Of a stretch of DNA of 64,000 nucleotides, positions 28,322-37,840 are shown one piece after another (position 1 is the first letter of the stretch; every line of letters starts with the position of its first letter). The translations under genes were made by a program, and so were the position numbers. Origin of the DNA: Methanomassiliicoccales archaeon (GTDB taxonomy: Archaea > Thermoplasmatota > Thermoplasmata > Methanomassiliicoccales > JACIVX01). The notes under the pieces were generated by a model, which worked only from the letters and a program-made list of their open reading frames with translations, was not told the origin of the DNA and did no database searches. The DNA is taken from positions 1,458,293 to 1,522,292 of the forward strand of contig JACIVX010000001.1 in assembly GCA_014361295.1 (NCBI GenBank), given 5' to 3'.

Positions 28322-29110
28322 ATGGCAATCAGAGAAGAAATATCGAAACTCATTTCTAACACGGCGTACCAGGCGTACGAAAAGAAATTGCTAAAAGAGG
28401 TGCTTGAACACGAGATTCCACGCCACGTCGCGATCATCATGGATGGTAACAGACGATTTGCGAGGGAATTCGGTCTCCATCCAAATGAAGGTCATATCAA
28501 AGGAAAGGACAAGCTGGAAGAAGTAATGGAGTGGTGCCTCGAACTCGGTATCAGGATCCTCACTGTTTATGCCTTTTCCACTGAGAATTTGCAGAGGGAT
28601 AAGGACGAAGTGGATTACCTTATGAATCTTTTTGAAGAAAACTTTCTCAAGCTCGGCGATGATGAAAGAATTCACAAACACAAGATTAAAGTCAGAGTTC
28701 TTGGACAGCGTGAGCTTCTTCCCGAGCGGGTGAGGAAGGCGATCGAATATGCAGAACAGCGCACTGCTGATTACGATCAGTATTTCTACAATATTGCTGT
28801 CGCTTATGGTAGCAGGCAGGAGATCATACAGGCTATCAAGCAGATCGCCGAGAAAGTCAAACGGGGAGAGCTGAGCGTGGAAGAAATCGATGAAAAGGTC
28901 TTTTCGAACTTCCTCTACACCGCCGATTTTCCAGATCCCGATCTCATTTTACGTACATCTGGTGAGGAGAGAGTCTCAAATTTTCTGCTCTGGCAGCTTG
29001 CTTATTCTGAACTTTATTTCACAGATGTGTACTGGCCTGGATTTAGAAAAATTGATTTCTTGAGAGCGATCAGGTCTTATCAGCTTAGACAGAGACGATT
29101 CGGTAAGTGA
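28322..29110 (+). CDS. uppS: Polycis-undecaprenyl-type diphosphate synthase (cis-prenyl transferase)
   Basis: Condenses isopentenyl diphosphate in cis to build the dolichyl/undecaprenyl-type glycan carrier lipid. 262 residues. Signature motifs: HVAIIMDGNRRFAREFG with the catalytic Asp, a Gly-His in NEGHIKGKDKLEE, LTVYAFSTENLQRDKDEVDYLM, and DPDLILRTSGEERVSNFLLWQ near the C-terminus. In archaea the substrate is usually geranylgeranyl diphosphate, which the synthase at 43391-44350 could provide. It is followed 57 bases later by a radical SAM gene on the same strand. Confidence 0.94.
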   Translation: MAIREEISKLISNTAYQAYEKKLLKEVLEHEIPRHVAIIMDGNRRFAREFGLHPNEGHIKGKDKLEEVMEWCLELGIRILTVYAFSTENLQRDKDEVDYLMNLFEENFLKLGDDERIHKHKIKVRVLGQRELLPERVRKAIEYAEQRTADYDQYFYNIAVAYGSRQEIIQAIKQIAEKVKRGELSVEEIDEKVFSNFLYTADFPDPDLILRTSGEERVSNFLLWQLAYSELYFTDVYWPGFRKIDFLRAIRSYQLRQRRFGK

Positions 29111-29167
29111 AGATTTTATGTATTCCTTCCTCGCTCGGGCAAGCGACTAAGAGGAGGGCATCACCTG

Positions 29168-30883
29168 GTGAAAGAAGATCTCATTCTCATTCATGCGCCA
29201 AGCGTTTATGACTTTAGAAAGGAGACGATCTTCTATGGCCCAATCAGCGATCTTATTCCATCGACACCGGTCTTCGAAATGTATCCTTTTGGATTTGTCA
29301 CGATCGCCGCTCATCTGCATCAGGAGGGATACAGGGTAAGGATTGTCAATCTCGCTTCTTTGATGCTTGGTGATAGGAATTTCAACGTTGAGTCGTTCAT
29401 CAAAAACTTGTCATCGACCGTATACGGTATAGATCTTCACTGGCTACCACATGCACACGGCTCTCTGGAAGTCGCGAAACTCATCAAAAAATATCATCCA
29501 GATTCCAAGACCCTTTTCGGCGGTTTCTCATCAACCTATTTTCACAGAGAGCTGATCAATTATCCTCAGGTTGACCTGGTCCTGCGTGGTGACTCGACTG
29601 AAATACCCGTTGCATCGCTCATGGAAGCTGTTGAGAAAGATGACGATTTCACCAATGTCCCTAATCTGACCTGGAAAAAAGATGGGAGAGTCTTCGAGAA
29701 TCCGCTAGCTTTCGTTCCCGAGGATATCGATTTTCTTGGCGTCGATTACGGCTGGATGATCAAATCCGTGATCAAGTATCGCGATCTTGAGGGTTTCAAG
29801 CCATTCAGGGATTGGGACAGATATCCTCTGACTGCTGTTTTTTCGGTGAGGGGCTGCACGATGAACTGCGCTGTATGCGGCGGATCATGCACTGCGATGA
29901 GAACATTCCTCGGCAGAACAAGACCAGCGTTCAGGACACCAGAAAAACTTGCGACCGATGTGTACAATATCGGTTGTCATTTCGACTCTCCGATTTTTGT
30001 TGTTGGTGATCTCCGTCAGGGAGGAAAGGATTATGCGAGGAGATTTTTCGATGAGGTAAAAAAGCTCGGTGTTGAGAATCACCTAATCCTTGAGATTTTT
30101 ACACCTGCTGATAAGGAATTCTTTCGCATGGCGTCAGAGGCTGTCGAACAGTATTCGGTTCAATTCTCGCCAGATTCCCATGATGAGGATGTCAGGTTCG
30201 CACTCGGAAGAAAATTCGACAATACGTCTATTGAGTCTACGGTTGAAGATGCTTTAAGTCATGGATGCACTCGGTTCGACATGTTTTTCATGATTGGTCT
30301 TCCTCAACAGACCGTCGAATCCGCAATCGAAACATCAGATTATGCGCGTCACCTGTATAAGAAGCTCGATCACAAAGAGAAATTGTTTTTCTACATTTCG
30401 CCACTCGCTCCTTTCCTCGATCCGGGTAGCTGTGCATTCGAAGACCCTGAGACATACGGTTACAGGGTTTTTGCAAGGACGCTTGAAGAGCATCGCTCAA
30501 GACTGTCGAATCCTAGCTGGAAGCACGTTCTCTCGTATGAAACAAAATGGATGACAAGAGATGAGATTGTTGGAACTTCGTATGACGCGGCGGACCGTCT
30601 TAACAAAGTGAGATTTGAAGAGGGTTTAATGTCAGCGGATGACTATGAGCTTCTGTCAACGCGTAGTCGCCTCGCAAAAGCGATGGTGGAAGAAATCGAT
30701 TTGGCAATATCAATAAATGATCCCGAGGAAAGAACTCATCGGCTTCAAATAATCAAAGAGAAGGCGGATAAACTCATGGAGTCGACGATCTGCAAGAAAA
30801 GAGACTTGGAGTGGGATACAAAGGGAGTTTTCAAGAGTATTCCTCGGGCGCTCATCGGTTTTCTGAGAAAGAAAAGGATTTAG
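29168..30883 (+). CDS. B12-binding-domain radical SAM protein
   Basis: 571 residues. An N-terminal cobalamin-binding-type Rossmann region (MYPFGFVTIAAHLHQEGYRV, GIDLHWLPHAHGSLEVAKLI, LFGGFSSTYFHREL) precedes a radical SAM barrel with the cluster motif CTMNCAVCGG (CxxxCxxC) near residue 235. The overall organisation, including FMIGLPQQTVESAIET, recalls the Thermoplasma Ta0216-type family. Substrate is unknown; proximity to uppS hints at lipid or glycan-lipid modification, as inference only. The GTG start follows an AGGAGGG about nine bases upstream. Confidence 0.8.
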   Translation: MKEDLILIHAPSVYDFRKETIFYGPISDLIPSTPVFEMYPFGFVTIAAHLHQEGYRVRIVNLASLMLGDRNFNVESFIKNLSSTVYGIDLHWLPHAHGSLEVAKLIKKYHPDSKTLFGGFSSTYFHRELINYPQVDLVLRGDSTEIPVASLMEAVEKDDDFTNVPNLTWKKDGRVFENPLAFVPEDIDFLGVDYGWMIKSVIKYRDLEGFKPFRDWDRYPLTAVFSVRGCTMNCAVCGGSCTAMRTFLGRTRPAFRTPEKLATDVYNIGCHFDSPIFVVGDLRQGGKDYARRFFDEVKKLGVENHLILEIFTPADKEFFRMASEAVEQYSVQFSPDSHDEDVRFALGRKFDNTSIESTVEDALSHGCTRFDMFFMIGLPQQTVESAIETSDYARHLYKKLDHKEKLFFYISPLAPFLDPGSCAFEDPETYGYRVFARTLEEHRSRLSNPSWKHVLSYETKWMTRDEIVGTSYDAADRLNKVRFEEGLMSADDYELLSTRSRLAKAMVEEIDLAISINDPEERTHRLQIIKEKADKLMESTICKKRDLEWDTKGVFKSIPRALIGFLRKKRI

Positions 30884-30924
30884 CGAGGCCTTCGCTATCG
30901 ACAATTCACGTCGATCCTTCTTGT

Positions 30925-31734
30925 CTACTGTTTTTCGCCGAGTTCCATTGACCTCAATGTAGCAGCGTATACCGCCTCGATCAGCGCTCCTCTGACGCCA
31001 GCAGCCTCCAATATCGCCAATCCTTCAATCGTCGTACCAGCAGGTGACGCAACCTGGTCTTTGAGCTCTCCGGGGTGCTTTTTTGTCATGAGGACTGCCT
31101 TTGCGGAGCCGTAAACTGTCTGGGCAGCAAGTGCGAGTGCAACATCTCTCGGAAGCCCCGCTCTCACACCGCCATCCGCAAGCGCCTCGATGATCAGGTA
31201 TACAAATGCAGGTCCACTTCCGCTCAATCCAGTTACTGCGTCAATGAGTTTCTCGTCGAGGCAGAATGCAATACCAACGGACTCGAGGATCTTCTGAACG
31301 ATTTCCTTGTCCTCTTTTTTCGCATACTTTCCAAGCGCGTAACCAGAGGCCGATGCGCCGACAAGGCAAGCGTGATTGGGCATGACTCTAACGACTCTGA
31401 CGCCGGGGTTCAGTCTCGACTCGATGAAATTGATACGAATGCCCGCGGCGATTGAGATGATCAGTTTTTCCGCCGTGAGATAAGGTTTCAATTCCTGAAG
31501 AACCAAGCCAATAACATTAGGCTTGACAGCGAGAACAACGATTTCCGATACCTTCGCAACTTCAACATTGTTATCCGTCGTCTGAATGCCTATTGATTTG
31601 GAGATATACTCTCTTCTTTCAGGGATAATTTCGCTCGCTATGATCTCCTCCTTCTTCGCAAAACCGACCGAGATGATCCCTTTCATTAAGGCCTCGGCCA
31701 TATTTCCCGCACCAATGAACCCAATCTTTTTCAT
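30925..31734 (-). CDS. proC: Pyrroline-5-carboxylate reductase
   Basis: Last step of proline synthesis, NAD(P)H-dependent. 269 residues, the usual length. The N-terminal dinucleotide-binding motif is [17 protein letters not shown], followed by [31 protein letters not shown], the signature [20 protein letters not shown], and [25 protein letters not shown] site lies six bases before the ATG. It converges on the radical SAM gene. Confidence 0.96.
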   Translation of the reverse strand: MKKIGFIGAGNMAEALMKGIISVGFAKKEEIIASEIIPERREYISKSIGIQTTDNNVEVAKVSEIVVLAVKPNVIGLVLQELKPYLTAEKLIISIAAGIRINFIESRLNPGVRVVRVMPNHACLVGASASGYALGKYAKKEDKEIVQKILESVGIAFCLDEKLIDAVTGLSGSGPAFVYLIIEALADGGVRAGLPRDVALALAAQTVYGSAKAVLMTKKHPGELKDQVASPAGTTIEGLAILEAAGVRGALIEAVYAATLRSMELGEKQ

Positions 31735-31937
31735 CGATCCACCTCAATATCGATGTTCACCGTTTCGTTTCAAATCGTGACACGCAAATCGATTTTATCA
31801 ATTGTGTCTCTTATAAGGAAACCCAACATGTCGGAGGTGCTTAAATAAGTTAGTGAAACTTGCTTGCACGAATGTGAAACAGGCGAGAAGATCCTTTGGA
31901 ATGGACTCTCATTGACAAAAGTGACATATGAGATCAT

Positions 31938-32468
31938 TCAATCACCAAGGATCTTCAGTATCTCCCTCATGAACGCAGGAAGATCTGATGGTTTTCGCGA
32001 GGTAACGAGATTTCCATCTATCACGACTTCTTCATCTTTGAATCGCGCACCCGCGTTGATCAGATCATCTTTGATCGCGATAACTCCTGTCACTTTCTTG
32101 CCTTTCAAAATTCCCGCAGAGATGAGAACTGAACCTCCATGGCAAATCGCCGCCACGAGCTTTCCTGCTTCGAAGATTTCCCTTACAAAACCATTGATCT
32201 GGGGATACCTTCTCAGTTTATCGGGGGCCCATCCGCCTGGGATGACGACACCGTCAAATCTCTGTGGGTCTGCTTCTGAAATTTGAATATCTGGTTTAAT
32301 CTCGTAGCCGTGTTTACTGCGATACACCTCACTACTGCCGGTGCCGATCACGATCGGCACATGGCCCGCTTCTTTGAGTCGCAGGATTGGATACCAAAGT
32401 TCGAGGTCCTCGTAATCATTTTCGACAAGAATTGCGATCTTTTTTCCCAACAGATCACCAACTCTCAT
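31938..32468 (-). CDS. DJ-1/PfpI family protein
   Basis: 176 residues of the class I glutamine-amidotransferase-like DJ-1/PfpI superfamily. The N-terminus IAILVENDYEDLELWYPIL carries the conserved Glu, and the nucleophile elbow is VAAICHGGSVLISAG with Cys around residue 108. Members are described as intracellular proteases or glyoxalase/deglycase-type stress proteins; which activity applies cannot be decided here. Monocistronic, facing proC in the same direction with about 200 bases between. Confidence 0.88.
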   Translation of the reverse strand: MRVGDLLGKKIAILVENDYEDLELWYPILRLKEAGHVPIVIGTGSSEVYRSKHGYEIKPDIQISEADPQRFDGVVIPGGWAPDKLRRYPQINGFVREIFEAGKLVAAICHGGSVLISAGILKGKKVTGVIAIKDDLINAGARFKDEEVVIDGNLVTSRKPSDLPAFMREILKILGD

Positions 32469-32719
32469 TACAGATTCACAATCCTTAAACCTTTAGGCGT
32501 AGGAAACCGTTTCTGATTAAAGTTCCACGACGGTGGAAAATACTTTCATGAGATTCTTCATAGCAAATATTATTCGCAAGTCAAAATTTTTTTGTTGACA
32601 ATGATAGATCAAAGAAAAAATAGGTCCTAATTCGGTTAATTTTCACAATCCATTTCCTAACTCAAAGATTGCTGGCCTACTCACATTTCGCTTTCTGCCG
32701 AAAGTAATTACATGGAAAA

Positions 32720-32727
32720 TTTAAATA
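32720..32727 (+). promoter_or_regulatory. TATA box of the nuo/fpo operon
   Basis: TTTAAATA centred 26-27 bp before ATG 32750 of nuoA. The spacing puts initiation on the start codon, so the operon mRNA is probably leaderless. This supports ATG 32750 rather than the in-frame GTG at 32741. The 280-bp region upstream, back to 32469, is AT-rich and shows no gene. Confidence 0.6.
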
Positions 32728-32749
32728 AAGGCAGTATATTGTGCCTCCG

Positions 32750-33109
32750 ATGTTGCTCGAAAAGTATCTACCTGTTGCGGTTTTCGCAATGGTTACAATA
32801 CTTTTCCCTGTACTCGCCTTCTATGTCTCCAGGTTCTTTAGACCTACGAGAAAAACAGCCCAGAAGGCACTCACATATGAGTGTGGGGAAGTGCCGATCG
32901 GCGAAGCTCAAATTCAATTTCATTTCCAATATTATATTTTCGGGATTATATTTGTCATCTTTGATGTGATTACCGTTTTCTTGATGGTGTGGGCCCTTGC
33001 ATTTTCTGGTCTTTCAGACCTTGCTAAAATTTACATGGCAATCTTTGTAATTATATTACTTACTGGCCTTGCATATGCGCTGAAGAAGGAGGAGATCATT
33101 TGGATCTGA
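32750..33109 (+). CDS. nuoA: Complex I/Fpo-like subunit A
   Basis: 119 residues, membrane subunit A with three hydrophobic helices. Conserved pieces: [20 protein letters not shown] in the loop after helix 1 (the quinone-proximal loop with Cys) and [21 protein letters not shown] for helix 2. First gene of the twelve-gene operon for a proton-pumping complex of the Fpo/Nuo family; probably leaderless. It overlaps nuoB by ten bases. Confidence 0.93.
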   Translation: MLLEKYLPVAVFAMVTILFPVLAFYVSRFFRPTRKTAQKALTYECGEVPIGEAQIQFHFQYYIFGIIFVIFDVITVFLMVWALAFSGLSDLAKIYMAIFVIILLTGLAYALKKEEIIWI

Positions 33110-33663
33110 GTCTGGCACCTAATGCAATAGCAATGAGTGTGAGGGAGTTCGTCAAATGGTCTTCCGAGCTATTCGACGATCTCATGCGAGCGACAGGGGT
33201 GAAAAGAGCTGTTGACAAGATTACAACACCTATCTGGAGCTGGTCCCTGAGGAACTCGATTTTCCCTCTGCACTTCGGTATCGCATGCTGTGCTCTGGAA
33301 ATGGCAGCCTCCTCCGCTCCGAGATGGGACGCGGAACGCTTCGGCATTGTCTATAGATCATCTCCAAGACAGTGCGATGTTTTGTTGGTGAATGGCTGGG
33401 TGACGACAAAACTTCGACCCGATCTGAGGCGCTTGTATGAACAGATGCCGGAACCCAAATGGGTTATCGCTATGGGTGAATGTGCGATCTCCGGCGGTCC
33501 CTGGTATGATTCGCATACAGTCGTACAGGGTGTTGATACGTTCATTCCTGTCGACATCTATATTCCTGGTTGCCCGCCGAGACCTGAAGCTCTTCTCGAC
33601 GGTTTCCTAAAATTGCAAGATAAGATAAGGGCATCAACGAAAGGCAGATTCCTGGAAGATTGA
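33100..33663 (+). CDS. nuoB: Complex I/Fpo-like subunit B (N2 cluster)
   Basis: 187 residues, peripheral subunit that binds the terminal [4Fe-4S] cluster N2. The ligands are visible in [13 protein letters not shown] (adjacent Cys pair), [12 protein letters not shown] and [18 protein letters not shown] at 33100 is chosen because AAGGAGGAG lies five bases upstream, inside nuoA; the alternative ATG at 33133 has no such site. It transfers electrons to the quinone-type acceptor at the interface with subunit D. Confidence 0.94.
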   Translation: MDLSLAPNAIAMSVREFVKWSSELFDDLMRATGVKRAVDKITTPIWSWSLRNSIFPLHFGIACCALEMAASSAPRWDAERFGIVYRSSPRQCDVLLVNGWVTTKLRPDLRRLYEQMPEPKWVIAMGECAISGGPWYDSHTVVQGVDTFIPVDIYIPGCPPRPEALLDGFLKLQDKIRASTKGRFLED

Positions 33664-33672
33664 GGTGAAACC

Positions 33673-34149
33673 GTGAATACGACTGGCGGTCAAGAGACGT
33701 CAGGGTTGACAGAGGAGGCAATTGTCGATGCCGTGCGAAAAGCCTTTCCAGAAGGCGTCACGATTGGAGGCGTCGCTCCGAGAAGGATTTTCGCGAGGGC
33801 TGACAGGGCTATCATTTACAAATTGTGCGAATTCCTCAAGAATCAATTGAAGTTCGATCATGTTTCCTGCGTTACTGGTGTTGATAGAATTGATCGTTTT
33901 CAGGTTGTTTATCATCTTTCATCTTATGAGAACCGTTGCGTTCTCGAAATCACTGTCGATATTCCTCGCGACGATCCTGAAATAGACTCGATTTCACCTC
34001 TCTGGGGCGGAGCGAACTGGCACGAGCGGGAGACCTACGATATGTTTGGCATCCGCTTCAAGAACCATCCACGGCTTGAAAGAATCTTTTTGCCAGAGGA
34101 TACCCAGTTCTTCCCATTCAGGAAGGACTTCAAATTGGGGAGGCAGTGA
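33673..34149 (+). CDS. nuoC: Complex I/Fpo-like subunit C
   Basis: 158 residues, 30-kDa-type subunit of the peripheral arm. The signature region ISPLWGGANWHERETYDMFGIRF is followed by NHPRLERIFLPEDTQFFPFRKDFKL, the family's C-terminal end. GTG start at 33673 with GAGGTGAAA upstream. It ends one base before the subunit D start codon and is not fused to D, unlike in some bacteria. Confidence 0.93.
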   Translation: MNTTGGQETSGLTEEAIVDAVRKAFPEGVTIGGVAPRRIFARADRAIIYKLCEFLKNQLKFDHVSCVTGVDRIDRFQVVYHLSSYENRCVLEITVDIPRDDPEIDSISPLWGGANWHERETYDMFGIRFKNHPRLERIFLPEDTQFFPFRKDFKLGRQ

Positions 34150-34150
34150 G

Positions 34151-35233
34151 ATGGCTGAAATGTGGATTAACATGGGGCCGCAACATCCAATGACCCACGG
34201 GCTCTGGAACCTGAGGGTCAAAGTCGATGGTGAAACCATCGTCGATGCTGAGCCCGTCGTAGGCTATCTGCACCGTGGGTGGGAAAAGCTTGTGGAAAAT
34301 CGAATGTATCCTCAGATCATTCCTCTTTCTGATAGACTCTGTTACGGTGCATCAATGTCCTGGAGCCACCTCTATTGTTTGACGATTGAGGAGCTGATGG
34401 ACGTCGAGGTACCAGAAAGGGCAGAATACATTCGTGTTATCGTATTGGAACTGCAGAGGATCGCGAGCCATCTCATGTGGCTTGCTGCCTACGGCACCGA
34501 TCTCGGGCTTTTAACGGGGTTCGTGTACGCGATGAGAGAGAGGGAACTCTTTCTCGATCTTTTGCAGAGCGTCAGCGGCGCGCGGATGACTTATAATTAC
34601 ATGCGAATTGGTGGTGTCAGAAATGATTTACCGCCGAATTTTGAAAGGGATTGCCTCAGAACTCTAGATTATTTTGAGAAGAAGCTCGATGAGTACGAGC
34701 AGATCTATGATGGGAGTGACATTTTCCTCATGAGAACACAGGATATCGGATATCTGAAGCCGGCGGATGCGATCAACCTCGGTGTAACTGGGCCAACGCT
34801 CAGAGGAAGTGGCGTTAAGATCGATATCCGGAAACATGATCCTTATTCGGTTTATGACGAGTTGGATTGGGACATCTGCACCCATCCAGATTGCGATTGC
34901 TATGCGAGATACAGGGTTCGCATGGATGAGATGAGAATGAGTTGCCACATTATTAGGGAAGCATTTAAGAAGATGCCAGATGGGCCTGTGCGCGTCAAAG
35001 TGCCGAGAAACGCGCCTAAGCGAACCGCCTTCGCGAGGGTTGAGGATCCGAGAGGTGAGGGTCTCATGTACGTGATCGGCGATGGAACCGACAGGCCGTT
35101 CAGATTGAAGGTGAGGAGTCCGATATTCGTTACAGTTTCTGCTGTTCCTATCATGCTGAAAGGTTACAAGGTTGCGGATGTTCCTGCGATCATGGGATCT
35201 GTTGACATGTGCCTAGGAGAGACGGACAGGTGA
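34151..35233 (+). CDS. nuoD: Complex I/Fpo-like subunit D
   Basis: 360 residues, 49-kDa-type subunit forming the quinone cavity with B. N-terminal GPQHPMTHGLWNLRVKVDGE holds the conserved His residues; VVGYLHRGWEKLVENR and ELQRIASHLMWLAAYGTDLG follow. The N- and C-terminal CxxC pairs of NiFe hydrogenases are absent, so this is a respiratory-type subunit, not a hydrogenase. ATG at 34151 directly follows the nuoC stop and has GGGAGG upstream; an upstream in-frame ATG at 34046 lies inside nuoC and is rejected. Confidence 0.94.
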   Translation: MAEMWINMGPQHPMTHGLWNLRVKVDGETIVDAEPVVGYLHRGWEKLVENRMYPQIIPLSDRLCYGASMSWSHLYCLTIEELMDVEVPERAEYIRVIVLELQRIASHLMWLAAYGTDLGLLTGFVYAMRERELFLDLLQSVSGARMTYNYMRIGGVRNDLPPNFERDCLRTLDYFEKKLDEYEQIYDGSDIFLMRTQDIGYLKPADAINLGVTGPTLRGSGVKIDIRKHDPYSVYDELDWDICTHPDCDCYARYRVRMDEMRMSCHIIREAFKKMPDGPVRVKVPRNAPKRTAFARVEDPRGEGLMYVIGDGTDRPFRLKVRSPIFVTVSAVPIMLKGYKVADVPAIMGSVDMCLGETDR

Positions 35234-35237
35234 GTGG

Positions 35238-36311
35238 ATGGATCTCTACGGTTTCACCGAAGGAATTGTCAGATGGCTCGTCGGAATCATCAGTTATTTC
35301 GTAGACTGGCTCGGATTTCATGGATTTGCCGGGTGGATTGAAAGTCCAGGTGTCATTCAATTCCTCACGATCTTTGGCGAGGCGCTTATCGTTTTCATCG
35401 TTGGATTTTTGATCGCGATCACAATGATATGGCAGGAGAGGAAAACACTCGGAAGGCTCATGGATCGGCGCGGAGCGATGGTTGTTGGTCCTGCTGGTTA
35501 TTTCCAGAATATTGCTGATGGTCTCAAGACTTTTCTCAAGGAAATCATCATTCCAGAGAAAGCGGATAAAAAGGGATATAACTGGGCACCTGTCATCATC
35601 ATTGGGTCGTCTGTTCTTCTTATTGGATTAATTCCGATGAGTGATCGCTTTTTCATCTGCGATCTCGATGGCGGCCTAATTTTTATTTTCGCTGTTTTCA
35701 GCATCACGCCCTTCGCGATATTGATTGGTGGATGGGCATCCAATAACAAGTATTCATTGATTGGTGGCATGCGATCAGCTGCCCAGCTGATCAGCTATGA
35801 GGTTCCATTGCTTCTCTCGCTCGTTGGTGTTGTGATCTTGACTGGGAGCCTTAATCTAGGGGAAATCGTGCGGGCACAGCAGGAATCGATCTGGTTTGTG
35901 ATTCCCCAGTTTATTGGGTTCATCGTTTTTCTCATCACGATCGTTGCGGAAGTCGAGAGAATTCCGTTCGATCTGCCTGAGGCTGAAGCTGAGCTCGTTG
36001 AAGGCTGGTGGACTGAATATGGTGGTATGCGATTCGGTCTCATTATGCTCGCTGAGTACATCAGAGGATACGCGGGTGCGGCCGTTGCGGTTCTTTTGTT
36101 CCTTGGAGGTTGGAGCGGGCCGTTCCTTCCGCCAGAAATCTGGTTTTTGATCAAGGTTTTCATCGTCTTCTTCGTTTTCATATGGATTCGTGGCTCCCTG
36201 ACAAGAGTAAGAATCGACCAGATCCTCAACATCGGATGGAAGCGGCTCATCCCGCTTTCGATGGTCAACATTGTCATCGCGGTCATCATCAAATCAATGG
36301 GGTGGTTGTGA
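35238..36311 (+). CDS. nuoH: Complex I/Fpo-like subunit H
   Basis: 357 residues, about eight transmembrane helices; links the quinone site to the proton channels. Conserved pieces: MIWQERKTLGRLMDRRGAM, LKTFLKEIIIPEKADKKGYN and RIPFDLPEAEAELVEGWWTE with the Glu-rich loop facing the quinone cavity. Four bases after nuoD, ATG start. Confidence 0.95.
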   Translation: MDLYGFTEGIVRWLVGIISYFVDWLGFHGFAGWIESPGVIQFLTIFGEALIVFIVGFLIAITMIWQERKTLGRLMDRRGAMVVGPAGYFQNIADGLKTFLKEIIIPEKADKKGYNWAPVIIIGSSVLLIGLIPMSDRFFICDLDGGLIFIFAVFSITPFAILIGGWASNNKYSLIGGMRSAAQLISYEVPLLLSLVGVVILTGSLNLGEIVRAQQESIWFVIPQFIGFIVFLITIVAEVERIPFDLPEAEAELVEGWWTEYGGMRFGLIMLAEYIRGYAGAAVAVLLFLGGWSGPFLPPEIWFLIKVFIVFFVFIWIRGSLTRVRIDQILNIGWKRLIPLSMVNIVIAVIIKSMGWL

Positions 36312-37049
36312 TTGTCTGAGAGGAAACCAAAGAAGAAGAATATTGGTGTGACTGGGTACATTCTCAAGCCCATGTACGCCACCCTCAAAGAAACGATCAG
36401 GGCAACGATTCATCGCCCGAACACGGTGCTGTATCCTTGGGAAAAGCTTGTTCTGCCCGATAATTACAGGGGGCGCCCAGGCCTCATCATGGATCGATGC
36501 ATTGGTTGTGGCATTTGCATGAGAATTTGCCCGACGAAATGCATTGAACTCGTGGAAGTCGAGTATAAAGATCAGGCCAAGGTTAAGCGACCCAAGGTTA
36601 ATCTAGGAAGATGCATGATGTGCGGCTACTGCGCTGAGTATTGTCCTAAGAATGCGATGATCGTGACACCTGAGTATGAACTCGCCGCTTTTACCCGCGA
36701 AGATCTGATTTTCGATCCCTATAAACTTCAGTATGAATACAAACCCGGATACGAGGTCCATCTTGTCGAGGTAACGCCTTCTGAGCTCAAGAGAGGGGTG
36801 GTCGCCGCTCCCGCAGAAAGGAAACCTGAGTCAAAGGATAAACCGGAGCTCGACGATAAGAAGTGTATTGGCTGTTCTCGATGCGCAAAAGTCTGCCCGG
36901 CAGGAGCGATTGAGATGATCCAGGCCGGTGTCAGTGACAAAGGTAAGCCGATTAAGCGGCCGAAATTCGATTATGACAAATGCGTCAGCTGCGAACAGTG
37001 CGTTGAGAACTGTCCGCGGGATGCGCTCGTGATGAAGGAGGCTCTGTGA
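36312..37049 (+). CDS. nuoI: Complex I/Fpo-like subunit I with four 4Fe-4S motifs
   Basis: 245 residues. The standard dicluster domain is present (CIGCGICMRICPTKCIEL at ~residue 58 and CMMCGYCAEYCPKNAMIV at ~98). After a Lys/Glu-rich linker a second dicluster follows (CIGCSRCAKVCPAGAIEM at ~183 and CVSCEQCVENCPRDALVM at ~223). Usual subunit I has only two clusters, so the extra ferredoxin domain may be the docking or input site for reduced ferredoxin. TTG start follows the nuoH stop immediately, preceded by GGGTGG. It overlaps nuoJ by one base. Confidence 0.93.
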   Translation: MSERKPKKKNIGVTGYILKPMYATLKETIRATIHRPNTVLYPWEKLVLPDNYRGRPGLIMDRCIGCGICMRICPTKCIELVEVEYKDQAKVKRPKVNLGRCMMCGYCAEYCPKNAMIVTPEYELAAFTREDLIFDPYKLQYEYKPGYEVHLVEVTPSELKRGVVAAPAERKPESKDKPELDDKKCIGCSRCAKVCPAGAIEMIQAGVSDKGKPIKRPKFDYDKCVSCEQCVENCPRDALVMKEAL

Positions 37050-37312
37050 TGGAATGGGATTTGCTTTTCTTTTTGATCTTCGCTATAATCACAGTCGCTG
37101 CAGCAGTTTTCGTGATCGCTTCAAAAGAAATCGTGCACAGCGTCATGTATCTTGCACTGACCTTCATCGGTGTTGCGATTATCTTCTTTTTCTTGAGCGC
37201 GGAATATGTTGCAATCATTCAGATTCTGATTTATGTCGGGGCGGTGTCCGTACTTATGCTATTCGGTATCATGCTAACAAAAAGAAGGCTCACTGGAGGT
37301 GAGCGCATATGA
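37049..37312 (+). CDS. nuoJ: Complex I/Fpo-like subunit J, N-terminal part
   Basis: 87 residues with three hydrophobic helices: LLFFLIFAIITVAAAVFVIA, HSVMYLALTFIGVAIIFFFL and VAIIQILIYVGAVSVLMLFG. The last contains the conserved pi-bulge-type helix of subunit J. The protein is only the N-terminal half of bacterial NuoJ; the rest is the next gene, as in the split fpoJ genes of Methanosarcina. AAGGAGG lies before the ATG. Confidence 0.88.
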   Translation: MEWDLLFFLIFAIITVAAAVFVIASKEIVHSVMYLALTFIGVAIIFFFLSAEYVAIIQILIYVGAVSVLMLFGIMLTKRRLTGGERI

Positions 37313-37539
37313 ATCGACAGAGAGTGTTTGCTATCATTTCAGTCGCCATATTCCTCATCATCATTGTATCATCCTTATCGCTTTCGTCATGGAGATCAGG
37401 AGAGATCACTGAGATCGGCATGCATCAAATCGGGATCGCTCTCTTCGAGGATTATGGAATCACATTCCTGATCATTGGAATCCTCATGTTCGTGGCAATG
37501 ATCGGCGGGGTATTCCTGGCGAAGGAGGAAAGCAAATGA
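37309..37539 (+). CDS. Complex I/Fpo-like subunit J, C-terminal part
   Basis: 76 residues with two hydrophobic helices, [20 protein letters not shown] and [20 protein letters not shown], separated by [14 protein letters not shown], a pattern seen at the C-terminus of NuoJ (the helix pair before AKEE). It overlaps the N-terminal part by ATGA with GGAGGTGA upstream. Both halves look intact, so this is a natural split rather than a frameshift. Confidence 0.85.
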   Translation: MNRQRVFAIISVAIFLIIIVSSLSLSSWRSGEITEIGMHQIGIALFEDYGITFLIIGILMFVAMIGGVFLAKEESK

Positions 37540-37838
37540 TACCACTCGAGTACTTCCTTGCGCTGGCGGCGATTTTATTCGTCATCGGCGCGTACGGAGT
37601 GCTGACAAAGCGCAACGCGATCGTTGTCTTAATGTCGATCGAGCTGATGCTGAATGCCGCAAATATTAATTTTGTTGCGTTCTCATCTTTTTACAACGAT
37701 GTTAAAGGCCAGATTTTTGCACTGTTCTCGATCGCGGTCGCGGCAGCTGAAGTTGCCGTTGGGCTAGCAATTCTCCTGGCACTTTCAAAGGCAAGAGACA
37801 CGATCAATCTCGACGAAATCAATCTGCTGAGGTGGTGA
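37536..37838 (+). CDS. nuoK: Complex I/Fpo-like subunit K
   Basis: 100 residues, three helices, MrpC-like. The conserved Glu is in helix 2, [19 protein letters not shown], and the second Glu in helix 3, [16 protein letters not shown]; both take part in proton translocation. AAGGAGG before the ATG, with a four-base overlap with the preceding gene. Confidence 0.95.
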   Translation: MIPLEYFLALAAILFVIGAYGVLTKRNAIVVLMSIELMLNAANINFVAFSSFYNDVKGQIFALFSIAVAAAEVAVGLAILLALSKARDTINLDEINLLRW

Positions 37839-37840
37839 GA

